From Tetracentron sinense (lineage: Eukaryota > Streptophyta > Magnoliopsida > Trochodendrales > Trochodendraceae), in assembly GCA_015143295.1 (NCBI GenBank), contig CM026567.1:7148416-7212415 (forward strand): 64,000 nucleotides of DNA. Reading direction: 5' to 3'. The notes under the pieces were generated by a model. It was given only the letters and a program-made list of their open reading frames with translations, ran no database searches and was not told where the DNA came from. Positions 23,095 through 35,800 of the stretch are shown here, piece after piece (the stretch's first letter is position 1; each line of letters starts with the position of its first letter). A program made the position numbers and the translations under genes.

Positions 23095-24297
23095 CTTCAT
23101 CCCCTAAACCAAAAAATATTTGATGCCTACTTAATCATTCTCCACAATTTAGCAATAATTCCTACTATTTTATGCCTCTCTATCAAAATCCTTGCTCCGC
23201 CCAGCTGTAGGATTTTGAAATTGTAAGGATAGTATAATTGTATACGTTACTTAGCATTGTCTATAACATGTTGGACTTTGCTAAGACTGGGGCAGGGTCT
23301 TGGGGCTTGCTTGGGATTAACTATGAAATTTATATAAATTGTATTTCATAAATATAAATAAAAGTTATGAATTTCTGTACAACAATTTCTTTTTCTCTAA
23401 TTCCAAAAATATTCCATCAAAGACATTTTGGATTGCTCTGGTTATTTCTTCAATTAGATCTTTGTACATTGTTAATCTCTATTTATAATTACTAGTATTC
23501 TATATATTACATGTAATTATTATTTATTAAATTAACTAAATTATATAACCATTAAATTTGTTTCAATGGGCTTTAGGCAGATAGTGTTGTTGTGTTAGGG
23601 TCAGGGTCCCATATAGGTTGGGTTCAAGTTGCCGTTCCCTAAACCAAATTTTAATACGGATCCCCAATTCTTAAGACGGATCGTACGGGCCACACACCGA
23701 CCCGTTGCCAACCGTGTGGCTCCGGGGTTCTCTATTCTTTTGTCGCGAGTAAACGACGGAAGGCAAATCATCTTTGGTGCTTTTTTCCTAGTTCCCTGTG
23801 GCCATGAGTGTATTACGTTTCAAGATATCAGTTGTATGGATTTAACGTTGTAAACACTCTTAGACAGAGATCCTGAGCTTCAATGCCTCATGGTTCATAG
23901 GGAAGAAACAAGAAAACACACGAAGATTTGTTCCGCTATCGAACTAGGCTAGCCTAGAAACTCTATTTCATGCGACGATGTAGTTTATTAGTGGAACTCT
24001 TCTAATATCTATATGGGTCTTCTGTGCAGCACGCAGGCACATTTATTATTGGCCTTTCTCATAGACCTCAAAGAGTCTATTTAAAAGTATCAAGGTCTCT
24101 ACAACGGCTATTTTTTTCGAATAGCTAGAGTAGTTGGGGCCGAGAATTGGAAAGTATAGTGCCAATCGATATTTTTCAAAGGGATGATATCTTCTAGTGA
24201 TTTGGTTTCACTCCGCTCTCCCGCAGATGTATTCATTGATTCTTGATTATTTCTAGCTGTCGCCCACCGCATCCCCTATCAGGCCTTAAAAAAGAAA
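23095..24297. other. Unassigned intergenic sequence
   Basis: No gene, terminal repeat or RNA gene is recognised on either strand. Confidence 0.4.
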
Positions 24298-24310
24298 GGG
24301 GGGAAAAAAG

Positions 24311-24347
<37 letters not shown>

Positions 24348-24432
24348 AAAAAAAAGAAAAAAAAAAAAAAAAAAAGGGGGGGGGGGGGGGGGAAAAGGGG
24401 AAGAAGAAGAAAAAAAAAAAAAAAAAAAAAAA
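24298..24432. repeat. A-rich tract with embedded G run
   Basis: Long A runs with scattered G, then about 18 consecutive G at 24375-24392, then more A. Low complexity. Confidence 0.9.
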
Positions 24433-24599
24433 CCTCTTAATAATTTCAATCTATTTTAATATTTTTGCTGGGCGGCGCAACAGGGGGGGGGGCTCTTCCT
24501 CATCACACCTCCCGTTGTACTACATAAAAAGAGATTTTTTGATGGCGCCACCAGGACCTCATCTGTCTTTTTGCATGGAAAAATGGGAAAATGTAAGAA

Positions 24600-25040
24600 C
24601 GGGCTACAAGGCTGTACACGGAGCGGATTCGGAGGCAGATATTGGTAATTCCGAATTCGTATGCGGCTAAATTATATATCCAGATATTCGAATTCGAATA
24701 AACTATTTGTCGGATAGTGCAATATATATCCATATCCCGACTCTGATTACAATATCTGGATTCGGTGTATCTGAATTATCCGCTTAATTTTAAAAATTAT
24801 AAATTAATATTAAAAATATAAAATATATTTTAAGGTTATATTACGTTTTATAAATATTACATATATTATTTATATATATTATATAATCGAACGAATATTT
24901 ATCGGTCGTATTAGGCAGTATCTAAATGCCGTATCCAATATAAACGGTAATTTTACTATCCGAATCCACTCCACACGGATGCCTATCGGCAATATGTATC
25001 CGACTAAATTGATTCGTATAGCGGTCATACCGCATCCATT
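24600..25040. repeat. AT-rich element with gattcgga/tccgaat arms
   Basis: The left part (gagcggattcggaggc, attccgaattcg, cagatattcg) and right part (ctatccgaatccactcc, cctatcggcaat) are rich in inverse copies of tccgaat around an AT-only centre at 24790-24890. It looks like a non-autonomous foldback element. Its ends were not fixed. Confidence 0.45.
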
Positions 25041-25600
25041 TATGCACGCGCTGCTCTATTTTTTAATATTATGCAAATTAATATCTTTACTATTTTTACC
25101 AACAAAATCCTGCATATATATTTCAGCAACATAGAAAATAGAAAGAATTATATTAAACGTGTTTTATAATTATCATGTTTGTAATGGATTTATTTTAATT
25201 GTTATATTAGTTGAAAGTGCTTGGTTTTGACTTTTGTAGAGGTAGGCTTTATCTTCTTGGCTGTTTCATCGTTTTTGTGGTTGGGTTAGGGTTTGTTGTG
25301 TCTAGCCCATCACCAAGATATCCCTTCTTGTTTTTTATTCTTGTTATTTGTTCATTGACGTATACCATGGTCATATGGTCCTATACATGATTATGGCCTT
25401 ATGGATTCCTGAGAGACTTTATAACACGAGTTCCGTCTTAGTTAAGATTGAGAAGGTATCGTCCTTCACACAAAATACAATAATAGAAGACTACTAAATA
25501 TCCCCGGCCCTCTTTACATAAGACAAAAGAAGAGAGGGAAAGAACAAGAAGAGGGAATGAAAGGGAACAATCAACTAAAATCTTCTCTGAAGTCTCATCC

Positions 25601-26142
25601 TCAAAAGCACATATCAAAGACCCAGCAGCAAACAAGCAGCAAAACTACAAGAGACAAGAAACAATACAAATAAAAAACATAATTAGTGAAGAAAAATCAA
25701 CAATAAAACTGGAGGATCGGAGAGAGAGAGCTGAGAAGAGATGAGATGAGAGGATGTGGTTTCAAAAAACCATTACCATCCTTTCCAGAAGTCCATCACA
25801 CCTACGCTTAGTTCCCCGGAGGGGAGCTGTTGGGGTAACCATCCCGTCTTCATCGGATTAACCAGCCGGTGGTTAGTCCTGAGATACCCCTAGACTGGCG
25901 GAGGTTAGGTTTGCGAATTGGGATGGTGGTGGAAATATGTACTGCCAAACCAATTGAATTATGGTTAATCACATAAAAAGTTAGAAACTATGAATATTTC
26001 CAATCCCAACAACAAGGCTACATAATCTAACCAAGAACTGACAAATCATATTCATTTGAATTATTCATAAACTGAAACAAGCTTAAACACGATACAAAAG
26101 ATCGAAATTTACCTGGAGCTTGGTGTTGATCGTTGTGATTCT
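25601..26142 (-). pseudogene. CYSTM-family gene, copy 1, inactivated
   Basis: Three exon remnants match copies 2 and 3: exon 1 at 26113-26142, exon 2 at 25777-25941, exon 3 at 25601-25644. The start codon is lost: ATGAATCAC of the other copies reads AGAATCAC here. Exon 2 has several small indels that break the proline-rich frame. Exon 3 has lost 2 bp, so the cysteine module (CCAALCCC in the others) goes out of frame. Splice sites and the upstream TATA element are still recognisable. It is a recent pseudogene of a small stress-related membrane-associated protein family. Confidence 0.87.
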
Positions 26143-26254
26143 GACTAATCACTAAGTATTATGATGATAAACAGGGGACTTAGAAATGGCTTGAGATAGG
26201 TTTGGTGTAGGAGAGAAAGTGGAGTGTATGAGTTTAAGTTTGAGGGTGTCTGTT

Positions 26255-26264
26255 GCTTATAAAG
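26255..26264 (-). promoter_or_regulatory. TATA element of CYSTM copy 1
   Basis: ccctttataag on the minus strand, conserved at the same place in all three CYSTM copies. Confidence 0.5.
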
Positions 26265-26739
26265 GGCAAACGTGGGGGAGGGTTACTTCGTACACGAGGC
26301 TTGCAAGGTCGGCTACATACAACGCGTAAGAACGTCACATACCACTGGACAAAGGAACGAGTGAAAAAAAAAAACAGAGTCGGCTAATTTCGTTCCGTTT
26401 GTTTTGGGCAAAAGATTACCTGGTGGCTGCCCGACATCTACAAACCATTAAACACCGGGCCTTTTTTTTTTAAAGGGGGAAGAAATCAAATGTGGAGAAG
26501 TCAAAATCGAAGGGAGACAATGAAATGACTTCTCACCTAAAATCTCGCCAGTTGCCCAATTGTTTGTGGATGCGAGGGGTAATCTTTTGCCTTTGTTTTG
26601 TGCTAACTTTAGCCGTCTTTTCTGCACCTCTTTGATTACAACACATGGCATAAAATATATATGGACTGCACCTCTTTGATTACGACCCATGACATAAAAT
26701 ATATATTAGTTTGCACATCCGCGCGTTCCTTTGAGATAA

Positions 26740-27040
26740 AAATGGCCTCGGATTGTCTCTGACGAAGCCAGAAAGGGTTCTCTGGTTCCATACATTGTGC
26801 GACAGTTGGCATGAAAAATGGGGAGAAGACATTTCATTTTCTCACCATAATTTTGACTTCTCCCCTTTTGATATCTCTCCCCCTTAGTTTCACACATTTA
26901 TCACCACATGTTTTATTATAGTGGAGAAGTCAAAGTCATGGGCCTCATGATTTTGACTTCTCCACCACTTGTCCCCTGTTCTATGGAACCCGAGACAAGC
27001 CTTTTTAGGCTTCGCCAGAGACAATCCGAGGCACAAGATA
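26740..27040. mobile_element. Foldback element near CYSTM copy 1
   Basis: gcctcggattgtctctgacg (from 26743) and its inverse gccagagacaatccgaggc (ending near 27032) bound the core. Arms also share ggttccata and ttctttgagata. The corresponding element is at 62380-62680. Confidence 0.7.
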
Positions 27041-27124
27041 CCCATCCGGGTTCTTTGAGATAAGATACGAATTTCTTCTCACAACCCTTTCCACACAAAA
27101 GAAGGAATTTTTATTTTTTTTTGG

Positions 27125-27280
27125 GACTTAGCTACAGAGACCGTGAAAGGGTCAGACCACCGCGACTTGTACGGATGCAAGGGATTTCAGGTGGGGTCCT
27201 CATTCACATGGTGGGCCCACCTGAAATCCTATACATCAGTCTCGGTGGTCTCGGGCTTCTCGCAGTCTCAAAGGCATCTC
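27125..27280. mobile_element. GAGACC-type foldback MITE, copy 4
   Basis: ggatttcaggtggggtcc pairs with gggcccacctgaaatcc. Outer arms carry agaccaccgcgac and gtctcggtggtct. Repeated at 62760-62915. Confidence 0.75.
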
Positions 27281-27529
27281 CCTTTTTTTTTAAAACTCAA
27301 AAAGAGGAAACCACCTTGACGATCTTGTTACATTTACTCACCTGTTTATTATTTTTTATTTCTCATCTCAATTTCTCCGTCTATCTCATATTCACTTTTT
27401 CCTTTATTTCTCGTGTATCTCTTACTCATATCTAATTCTCACTCAGTCTTACTTACTAAATTGAGTTGGAATCACGGGATTGAATTGGCGAGTTCATTCG
27501 TACACATAGGTCAACACGTGTTCTTTTTA

Positions 27530-27735
27530 GTCTCCTTTAATCGTGATTAAGATTAACTAATTCTTAGGGTTCAACAATATTTAAAAATTTAACCATAATG
27601 TTAAAATTTCTTAACCCTAGAATTAAATTTTTTGTAATATTTTTTTTCTAACAATCAAGGTTAAATTGTTCAACTGTAAAGATTAGTAAATCTTAACTAT
27701 GGTTAATAAGAGATAAAATAGACATATGCCACATG
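27530..27735. mobile_element. Foldback MITE (ggttaag family) and flanking half copies
   Basis: tttaatcgtgattaagatta pairs with cttaactatggttaata; the ends carry acacgtg and ccacatgtcc. Single-arm copies follow at 27758-27815 and 27840-27905 (atggttaagattcactcacc). Confidence 0.65.
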
Positions 27736-28316
27736 TCCTTTTAAATATTAATGAACAGTGGTTAAGATTCACTCATCCTTAAGGTTCATCCATCTAACTT
27801 TGGTTTTTAGAAAAATAACCTTGAGTTAATTAACACTCATTAACTATGGTTAAGATTCACTCACCCCTAGGGTTCATTCCTTTAACCTTGGTTTTCAGAA
27901 ATATATATGAGCCTCAAGTTAGTAAATTTAATCATAATTAAAAAAAGAGAGAAAATGGGACATTTGGCGGGATGTGAGCGTGCACGCGCGCGTTCCACCC
28001 AGTTGAACACGGGCCTGAAGTATCACCGCCCTTTACAAAAAAAAAAAGTGAAAGATGAGATGAAAGTGAGATATAGGAAAAGGCAAGTTAAGCTGGGATA
28101 AAAGTAAGAATTATAGAAGAGAAATAGAAAATGATAAAGTTAGGTTGAGATTCGTGAGAGTAGGAGAAGACGATCATTTTTTAAGTTACAAAAGGGTGTT
28201 GAGAAGATAGCGTGTCCTTCATCAAAAGGCATCCGTGTTCCAATAAGGGAACGTGGACGTGGAAACTATCACACTCCATATATATATATATTTTTCTTCT
28301 ACTAATAAAAGTATAA

Positions 28317-28626
28317 GATGGAGTTTGGTAACAAAAATCTAATGAGCTCTAAATAGGTAGAGGTTATTTGAAAATTGTGCTTAGTTGAACTTTACATTGT
28401 TAAGTTGAAGGTTAATTGAATGTCTATATTTTGAAGTAGAGTTTTCCCTCTTATTAAAAAAAATATCTCATAACAACTTTTTTAATAAGAGATAAAACCC
28501 TTATTACAGAAAGATGTAGATATGCAATTAACCTTCAACTTAACAATCTAAAGTCTAACTAAACACAATTTTTAAATAATCTCTACCTATTTACAGCTTA
28601 TTAGATTAGTGTTACCAAACTCCACC
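28317..28626. mobile_element. Tourist-like MITE with TAA target duplication
   Basis: Terminal inverted repeats gatggagtttggtaaca and (inverted) ggtggagtttggtaaca, flanked by taa at 28314-28316 and 28627-28629. The 310-bp element pairs along nearly its whole length. A 3-bp TAA duplication and these ends fit the PIF/Harbinger-Tourist group. The same element starts at 63939 in the duplicate. Confidence 0.85.
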
Positions 28627-28679
28627 TAAGGAGTATTCAAAACTTTACTTGGACGTGAATACACTTCATCTTACTTTAT

Positions 28680-29035
28680 TATAGGAGAAAATATATGTAC
28701 ACCTTCTGAGGCTTAACGAAAATACAGATAGACCCCCTCAACTTTAAAAAAATATTGTAGGTACCTTACTTTTCAAAATAATGACATTTACATCATTTTC
28801 GTCAATTGACCTTCAGTCAACTGACAGACCTGTTGATGTCATGCAATAAACCCCTCGAATCATTTCGAGAAAAATACATTTACACCCTAAGGTTTGACGA
28901 AAATACAAATAGATCCCTTGAGGTTTGACAAAAATATACATAGACCTCCTTAGTTTGACAAAAATACATTAGGCACACTTACTTGGCAAATCAAAAAATT
29001 ACAATGAATTGAAATATATATATATATATATAGTT
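28680..29035. repeat. Short degenerate repeats
   Basis: The unit gaaaatacaaatagaccccttgaggtttgac recurs with variation about four times between 28690 and 28980. A (TA)n tract follows at 29013-29032. Confidence 0.5.
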
Positions 29036-29044
29036 TAATCCGTT

Positions 29045-29245
29045 CTTGGAGCAGATCACTCGAGCATTGTGCATATGCTTGGGATACCATAATACGATGT
29101 CCCAATTTTGTAGCGTAATAAAGTAGCATTAACTTTTGGGGTTAGTAGTGGAATAGCTAGGGTTAATGAGATGTGGTTACGAAGTTTCTCTCAGGCGTGT
29201 GCTTGAGGGGATCCCGTTTCTTTTTCTCCCCAGTTGAAATGTTGA
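29045..29245. repeat. Dispersed repeat R1, copy 2
   Basis: Shares gatcactcgagcat, gtagcattaactttt-like and gatcccgtttctttttct with 8338-8590. Confidence 0.6.
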
Positions 29246-29325
29246 ACAATTAATCGGAGTAATCTAAAAATTACATTGGGAAATAGTTGTTTGATAATTA
29301 TGAGCACAAAGAGGTTATTTTTTAA

Positions 29326-29475
29326 GAGTTTGGCCTTGTTGCCCTGTTGTGCCTGAAAAAACAAATAGAGCCCTCTCTGTTGATGTGGGGCCTACCTTGT
29401 TGAATGTGGGCCCCTTGTTTTTCAGGCACAACTAGGCAACAACGTAACAACTAGCGTTGTTGCCCATCCAAACTC
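29326..29475. mobile_element. 150-bp MITE with perfect 9-bp target duplication
   Basis: attttttaa at 29317-29325 and 29476-29484 flanks ends gagtttgg and ccaaactc. The centre has ggggcctacc and gtgggcccc. A relative is inserted at 42062-42215. Confidence 0.82.
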
Positions 29476-29559
29476 ATTTTTTAACCGGTTGATAGACGTA
29501 ATTTGTTTTCATTTAGACTTTTCTCCCCAGTTGTAACCAGACTTGGGGGATTACAGTTA

Positions 29560-29790
29560 CGCCACGTGTCTCTTTCAATCGCTTAGATAGTAACGGCAAT
29601 TCATTCTGTGACACCCCTTAATTATGGTTACGATTCATCCACCTCACATACCAATTAATCCTTGGTTTTTGAAAAATATATATATATAAAACATTTAACC
29701 CTGATTAAAATTCACTAACTCATAGGATTAATTTTCTTAAAAATATTTAAAGAGTGTTAAAAGGGACACGGGGTAAGATAGGAAACATAC
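29560..29790. mobile_element. G-box MITE relic
   Basis: gccacgtgtctctttc at 29560 and ttaattatggttacgattc, then gtgttaaaagggacacggg near 29755. A decayed member of the ggttaag family. Confidence 0.6.
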
Positions 29791-30084
29791 CCAAGGTCCG
29801 CTAATCACTGCTCTCTATGCTCGAGTGAATCAATTTCAACTACAGATTAAATAAAAAAGAGATTAACTATCAATAGGAGTCCCATTTGATTGGTCAACCG
29901 GAACAATTCAAAAAATGCCCTAGGCAGTAGTAGTTTGGTAATTACAAACACAAGAAGGGTTTTTTTTAACACTAATTTTTTTTTTTTTTGAAAGTATTTC
30001 TGTCCAAGGTAGTTTTGGGTTGCTCTGGATGACTGTTCAATCAGAACTCCTGTTCGTAGTTAATCTTTATTTTTTTATCAGTTG

Positions 30085-30255
30085 TTGAAACATATCCACC
30101 GGAGCATAGAGCATATGCTTGGGAGAACAATAATACAATGATGACATCTGTCCCAATTTGTAGCATTTTGTAAAACCCTAATAAATTAGCATTAGCTCTT
30201 GCGGTTAGTTACTAGTGAGCAGCTAGGGTTAATGGAATGGGATGCGGTATAATAT
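30085..30255. repeat. Dispersed repeat R1, copy 3
   Basis: Shares ttgggagaacaataataca, tgacatctgtcccaa, aaattagcattagc and agcagctagggttaatgg with the other R1 copies. Confidence 0.65.
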
Positions 30256-30644
30256 ATATTTAGGGTGCTGCTATGAGCACACCACTATTTATTGTCTGGA
30301 CACCATTTATATTACTTACTAACTAAACACCATTAAAATTAACAAATTCTACGAGCACACAGAGTAAAAAAAAATACCTAATAATTTTCTACTTATACAC
30401 CATTCTAAATTTAAAATCATAAAACATGATAAATCATTACCCCCCTCGTGCTAAAGGCTCAAGCACAATTGAGAGATATTTATGCTCCTCAATCAATCAA
30501 ACAGAACACTGTCCTAGTGCAAAGCTTAAGCTTAAGTTGTTCATTGATGCCTTATGATTGATTTCTAGCAATCCAATGACTAACATTGTATGGTTTGAAT
30601 TTAGGACCATATCAAATGAAATTTCGCAAGGGACTGAAGCCATT

Positions 30645-31050
30645 TCAGGCCCACCACTACTGAAAGCGCTGTGGAGATCGAATCACAGCCAATTGTGACT
30701 AAATTCGGGGTGACTAAATTCAGGGAGAGTTCAATTGCACCCACAAGTCACCATGTGTCCTTGTTAACCCTTATTAATCATGGTTAAGATTCACTAACTC
30801 TTAAGGTTCAATAATCGAACTTTGGTTTTTAGAAAAAATCTTTTAAAAAACTTCTAACTCTAGTTAAGAATTTTTAACCTTAGGGTTAATATTTTTCCAA
30901 AACTAAGGTTAGATTGTTAAACCCTAAAGGTTAACAAATCTTAACCACGGTTAACAAGGACATGTGTTAACTTGTGGGGTGCAATTGAATGCTCCCCAAA
31001 TCCAATCGCAATTGGCTGTGATTCGATCTCAGCGTTGTGCGGCTAGTGGG
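30645..31050. mobile_element. Foldback element of about 400 bp
   Basis: gatcgaatcacagccaattg (30677-30696) pairs exactly with caattggctgtgattcgatc (31009-31028). Inner arms carry accatgtgtcc, atggttaagattcacta and the inverse aatcttaaccacggtta, aggacatgtg. It looks like a ggttaag MITE core within longer arms. Confidence 0.75.
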
Positions 31051-31443
31051 TCCCAATAGGTTCATGTTTCAAATAGCTACAAGAGCGAGGGAAATCGAAG
31101 ACCACCCTATCTGGCTACATAAAAAGCTTGAAATAATGAATCGATTCTCTTTAAGTGGGTTTCCTCTCTCACACTATATCCTTTGCAGTTATATTAAACT
31201 GTGAATATAGATTGCAGACGACTCTCTGTTACTCCATTTTCTTTCCTTCCTTAATTAGTGAATGATTCCACTATCAAAAATTGATACAGTAACAAAATCT
31301 CATTAGTTCTATTGATTTATATAGAATTCAACTAGAAGATTATTGAAATCAACAAAATCAATATCTACTATCTAACATAAGCTCATGGACCTGCATATCT
31401 TGGACTAGTTTAAGAAGGACGGACTAGTTTAAGGACAGTAAGA

Positions 31444-31851
31444 TGTAAGATTTTCTATAAGGTTTATGGTCTTGCAATGTTCATGGTCCAAACCCGGATA
31501 AAGTCTACTCCAGTTAAGGTTTCAGTTGTAGCCAAACAGTGGTGTTTTATGCATTAATTAAGTATATCGGGTTATAAGGATAGTCTATAGTCTCCTTGAT
31601 GGGTTAGGACTCTAATGACCTAAACCCTATAGTATATATACTACATATAAGCTATCGGTCCCAGATCCAACTCCTAAGAAAGCCTGCAGAAAGAAAAGCA
31701 TCTTCCCCATCGAGAGCAAAGGAGTCATGGAATCTGAAGACCGTGTGCTTCATCGACATCAACAACAAAAGATTCTTCTCTCAATTTTCAATGGCCGACT
31801 CAGGTATGTGATTCTTGAATCTTTGATTGACTAGATTCAGAAAATATAACA
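31444..31851 (+). repeat. 5' LTR of element B
   Basis: Starts tgtaagattttctat and ends aaaatataaca, followed by the primer-binding site. Confidence 0.93.
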
Positions 31852-31853
31852 TG

Positions 31854-31865
31854 TGGTATCAGAGC
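31854..31865 (+). other. Primer-binding site of element B (tRNA-Met-i)
   Basis: TGGTATCAGAGC, identical to that of element A. Confidence 0.92.
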
Positions 31866-32514
31866 CTTGGTGCTCAATCATGTTCAAGAATACATCAGGA
31901 TTTTCTGTGAATTTTTTCATAGAGTTTACATTTATTTTTCATGTAATTAATCTGTTTAAGTTTGAATGAGAGGGATTTTCCGACGAAAACTCATCGCCGG
32001 AGAACCATCGGTCATCCTCTGATGGTATCGGAAGTGACAAACCTTTACCTGTGTTTTCAATTCTACTATAGGGTTTCGGATCTGCAGCTATAGAGGAATT
32101 AAATAAATAAATAATAAAAGGTTGATAAAAGGGGGTTCTCGGTTTTCCGGCGAATGCGCTGGTTCCGGTGATGGGATGCCATGAAAGATGATTTTAAAAT
32201 GCTCCTTTTTTTTTTAATGGTGGTTATTTCAAGACCCACCTTGATCTGATTAGAGGTCGGGAAAAGGAGAAATCAAGTTTTCAAAAAAAAAAAAAAAGGG
32301 GGGTTTTCGGCCGTTTTCTTTTAGACGGAGATTCCGCCGCCGGCATAGGATTTCGGCAGAGGGGTTTTGGTCATCGGAGGGTGGCCGAGCTTTTGGGATC
32401 GACGGCAGCCAGATTGGTGGCCAGTAGGACCCCCAATGGAAGAAGGACAACTACGGTTTTAGGGTTTTAAAAAAAAAAAAAAAATGGGTTGAGAAGATGA
32501 GTCCACGAGGGTCA

Positions 32515-32890
32515 ACCCGACCCTGTGGCCCGAACCGAACTCAAGTCGACCCGAATAGGTTGACCCGAACCCGTGATACCCGATCCGAACCCGAATGGGT
32601 CGTGATCCGACCCGGATGAGGCATGACCGGTTCACTAAACCAGACCGGTTCTCTCGGATCGAACCCGAACCAGACCAGACCGAATTATGTCGTGGACCGG
32701 ACCGCGTAACCGCGTCGAACCGCGCGCGCGTGAGACGCAACCCGGCGCGTGAAATGCGTTTCCTGCGCGTGAAGCGCATGTGCCGCGCGTGATGTGCTAT
32801 TACCCGCGCGTGAAGCGCACTCCAATGCCCCTATTGCTAATCCCGCGCGTGTCAGCGTGTGCGACATGGTTCTTGCGCGTGTCCTATACC
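32515..32890. repeat. CpG-rich degenerate repeat in element B
   Basis: gcgcgtg recurs about every 20-25 bp from 32720 to 32885, after a stretch dense in gacccgaa/gaccgg motifs. Counterpart, inverted, of 6010-6330 in element A. Confidence 0.75.
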
Positions 32891-35800
32891 CCTGGCCTAA
32901 TTTTGGCTGTAAAACCTTATTTTGGGGTATATTTCAGTTTATTTTTCCGCTGTAGAGGAATTTTATGGCATTTAGTGCTCAAATAAGGCCATTTTTTAAT
33001 TTTAGACCTATTTTTGATGTCTAATTCAGCTTTTGGGAACTCTGGAAAGCTTTATAGACCTAAATTAAGTCTTGGACCATCCCTAAAGTATCATTTGTAT
33101 TTATCTGGGGTTTATTTATGTTGATTGTGCCTCTATAAAGACCTTTTGTGGCATTAAGGGCCTAATATAACTAATTTTCAATTCTAGACCTACTTTTATG
33201 CATATTCTAGTATTTGGGCACTCCGGAGAGATTTTATGATTAAATTAACCTTTCAATTGCCTATAAAGTAGTTGAATGCATAAATAAAGCATGTTTGGTG
33301 ATTGTTTAACGAGCTTTAAGGTTTTCGGCCTATTGATTTGGGAAAATGGGTGAACACATGATTAAGTTCATTTGTGCATTCAGAATAACACCAAATATAG
33401 TTGTTAACTTTTACAGACTTCAGACACCTATTAATTGCACACTTGGTGTAATCTTTCGAATATAAAGTATTTTCATAAACAAATTTTTGGGGATAAGACA
33501 TGTTTATTCGTGTTTTAACATATATGGGCATGACTACTTAGTATAATGTGCATGATGTATTTTGTTCAACAAATTATTTGAAGTTCACAACCTTAAATGC
33601 ATGATGATTGCTTGTATAAAACTGAATTTGTTTTTAAAATTCAAGAATTGCATTATCATTGTGCTTTCCAATGCATGTTTTAAATTATATTATTTTAATT
33701 TAATATCATGAGGAGGAAGGGATTAGTGCGCCTAATATGCATGAAAATTTTTTGTATGATGCCCATAAGGATTTTATAATATGTTATAATGTTCATTGAT
33801 GCATGTTTATTTAAATAATCACTATTTCCTTGGGGTATGGAATTTTAGGCAATTCCCTATTTGGAACCAACCAGATTGAAATGGTCGTGTTAGTCACCAA
33901 AGTGGCCTCGATCAGGAAAATTTGGGTGGCGTTCAAATGTACATGGTTGTATGATTATTTGCTATATATTGAAAAGGGAGTGCCGTAAGGTTTTGCGTTC
34001 GATTGTTATAGGGTAGTGATCAAGCCCAAAGGTGGGTCATCATCTTGTACAATTCAAATGGAGCAGGAGGGTTGATGTGACATTGCAGAGACTAGAGGAG
34101 TTTAGGCCCAAAGGCTTAAAGTTTTCGAAATTTGTAGTGTTCATGATCAACTTGTCTTGTGGTGAAACTAATTCACCAAAGGAGATGAGCTAATCGCATG
34201 TTGCATTCTTGACCCAAAGGAGGGAGTGTGATGATGCAAATGGCTATCTCACCAGAGGATGTATTTATAATTACAGTCACTCTGGGTTGTCTGATTGATA
34301 CCCCATCAGTCAGATATGTTTCTATATCAATAAGAGCATGAAATAAAGATAATAGTTCATGCATAAGGATAATAAGATGCAAATTTTATGTGAGCCTTTT
34401 AGTCTTCTCTTACAGATAATTGTTACTCTATGGGCGCTGAAAATATTAGGTTAAGCTGACCTTTGATAAACTAGACTAAGATTCAATAATTTTAAGGATG
34501 AAAGTAAGAAATATGTAATTAAAGATAAGTTAAAGGTTAGGGCTAAGCATTAGGAATGAAAAATGTAAATATATTGAATTTGAAAACTGTGAATGGTCAA
34601 TATCAAAGGTTATTTATGGAAGAATTCCTAATATTATATAAGGTATTATTTGATAAGGTGACAAGTTTAATGATTATTTTATTTGAGAATCATAAGTATT
34701 TATCTAAGTCAATTGACTTATGTTTGATATGATGAATTCATGGAAACATCCTGAATAAAGATTGCAAATATGAATTCATTGAGATAATGGTCAACATAAA
34801 GTTGATGTTGTAGTTTAAGTTTGAATCTCTCCATGTGTACTTTAACCAATCTATAACTAACCTAAAGTGCATAAAGGAAAAATGGATAAAGTGTAAATAT
34901 ATTTACATCCATATAAGTTCAGGATGAGAATAAATTACAGTATTAAAGTCTACAAAGCTCATAAGGTAATGAACGATTAACGTTACCAATTCACATTCGT
35001 GATATCTTAGAGAGATTCATCAGAATTGAAAATAAAAGGTTGAGAGAAATCATTGATAAAGAAATATAGATTAAATGCTAATATTCACACAGTTTATTAG
35101 ATTTAAATATGGTAAGGGGATCATTTCTTTATCAATTTATTAATGGGTCATTAAAATATAATATTTTAAGAATGTATTCAAGGTGATGCGATAAAGTAAT
35201 TTTGAAATGTAAAAATTTCAATCTGAAGATTTGTTTGATAGCATTAGGTAAAAAAAAAAATTTAAAGGCTTCAATGAAATTTCTCTCTACAAATACTAAT
35301 ACAATGACCTATATAGATATTTGTAATTGATTATCTCTTTCATGAGGTATAAAGATATTTCATTTATCTATATATATATAGATATCAAAGTCTGGATTTT
35401 GTTTATGATCCATAAAGATAAAGCTCATAATCTTCTTGGTAAAAGGATCTAAGTTATGAAATACGACATAAAGTAAAGATTAAAGGTTATTTGCTTAGTA
35501 TTTTCGAGATTATGGGATAGTTAAAATATTATTCAATGTAGTCATTTAAAGAATATAATGAATAATTGGAAGGGAAGACCATGTTGCCAAAAGTTATGAA
35601 CAATTATTCGTTTATGTTAGAATTCATATATGGAAATGCTCTAAAGACTATATTGTATATTTCAAATTAAGTTCCTCATAAAGCAATATTCAAGACACCA
35701 TTAAGTGTTGAAAAACGAGGAAAATTTCAAGAAATTAAGTTGCTTCTTTATCAGACATTTAAAGAAATTAAGAATTATATATATCATCTAGTCTCTCTCG

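Larger units (their letters stand above)
25430..28380. repeat. Duplicated CYSTM block, left copy
   Basis: Runs parallel to 61120-64000 in the same orientation, with the CYSTM gene, its promoter, four MITEs and the start of a Tourist-like element in the same order. The other copy runs past the end of the window. Confidence 0.88.

Noticed and set aside
24243-24440. Lys/Gly-rich open frame
   Set aside because: Produced by the A/G low-complexity tract.
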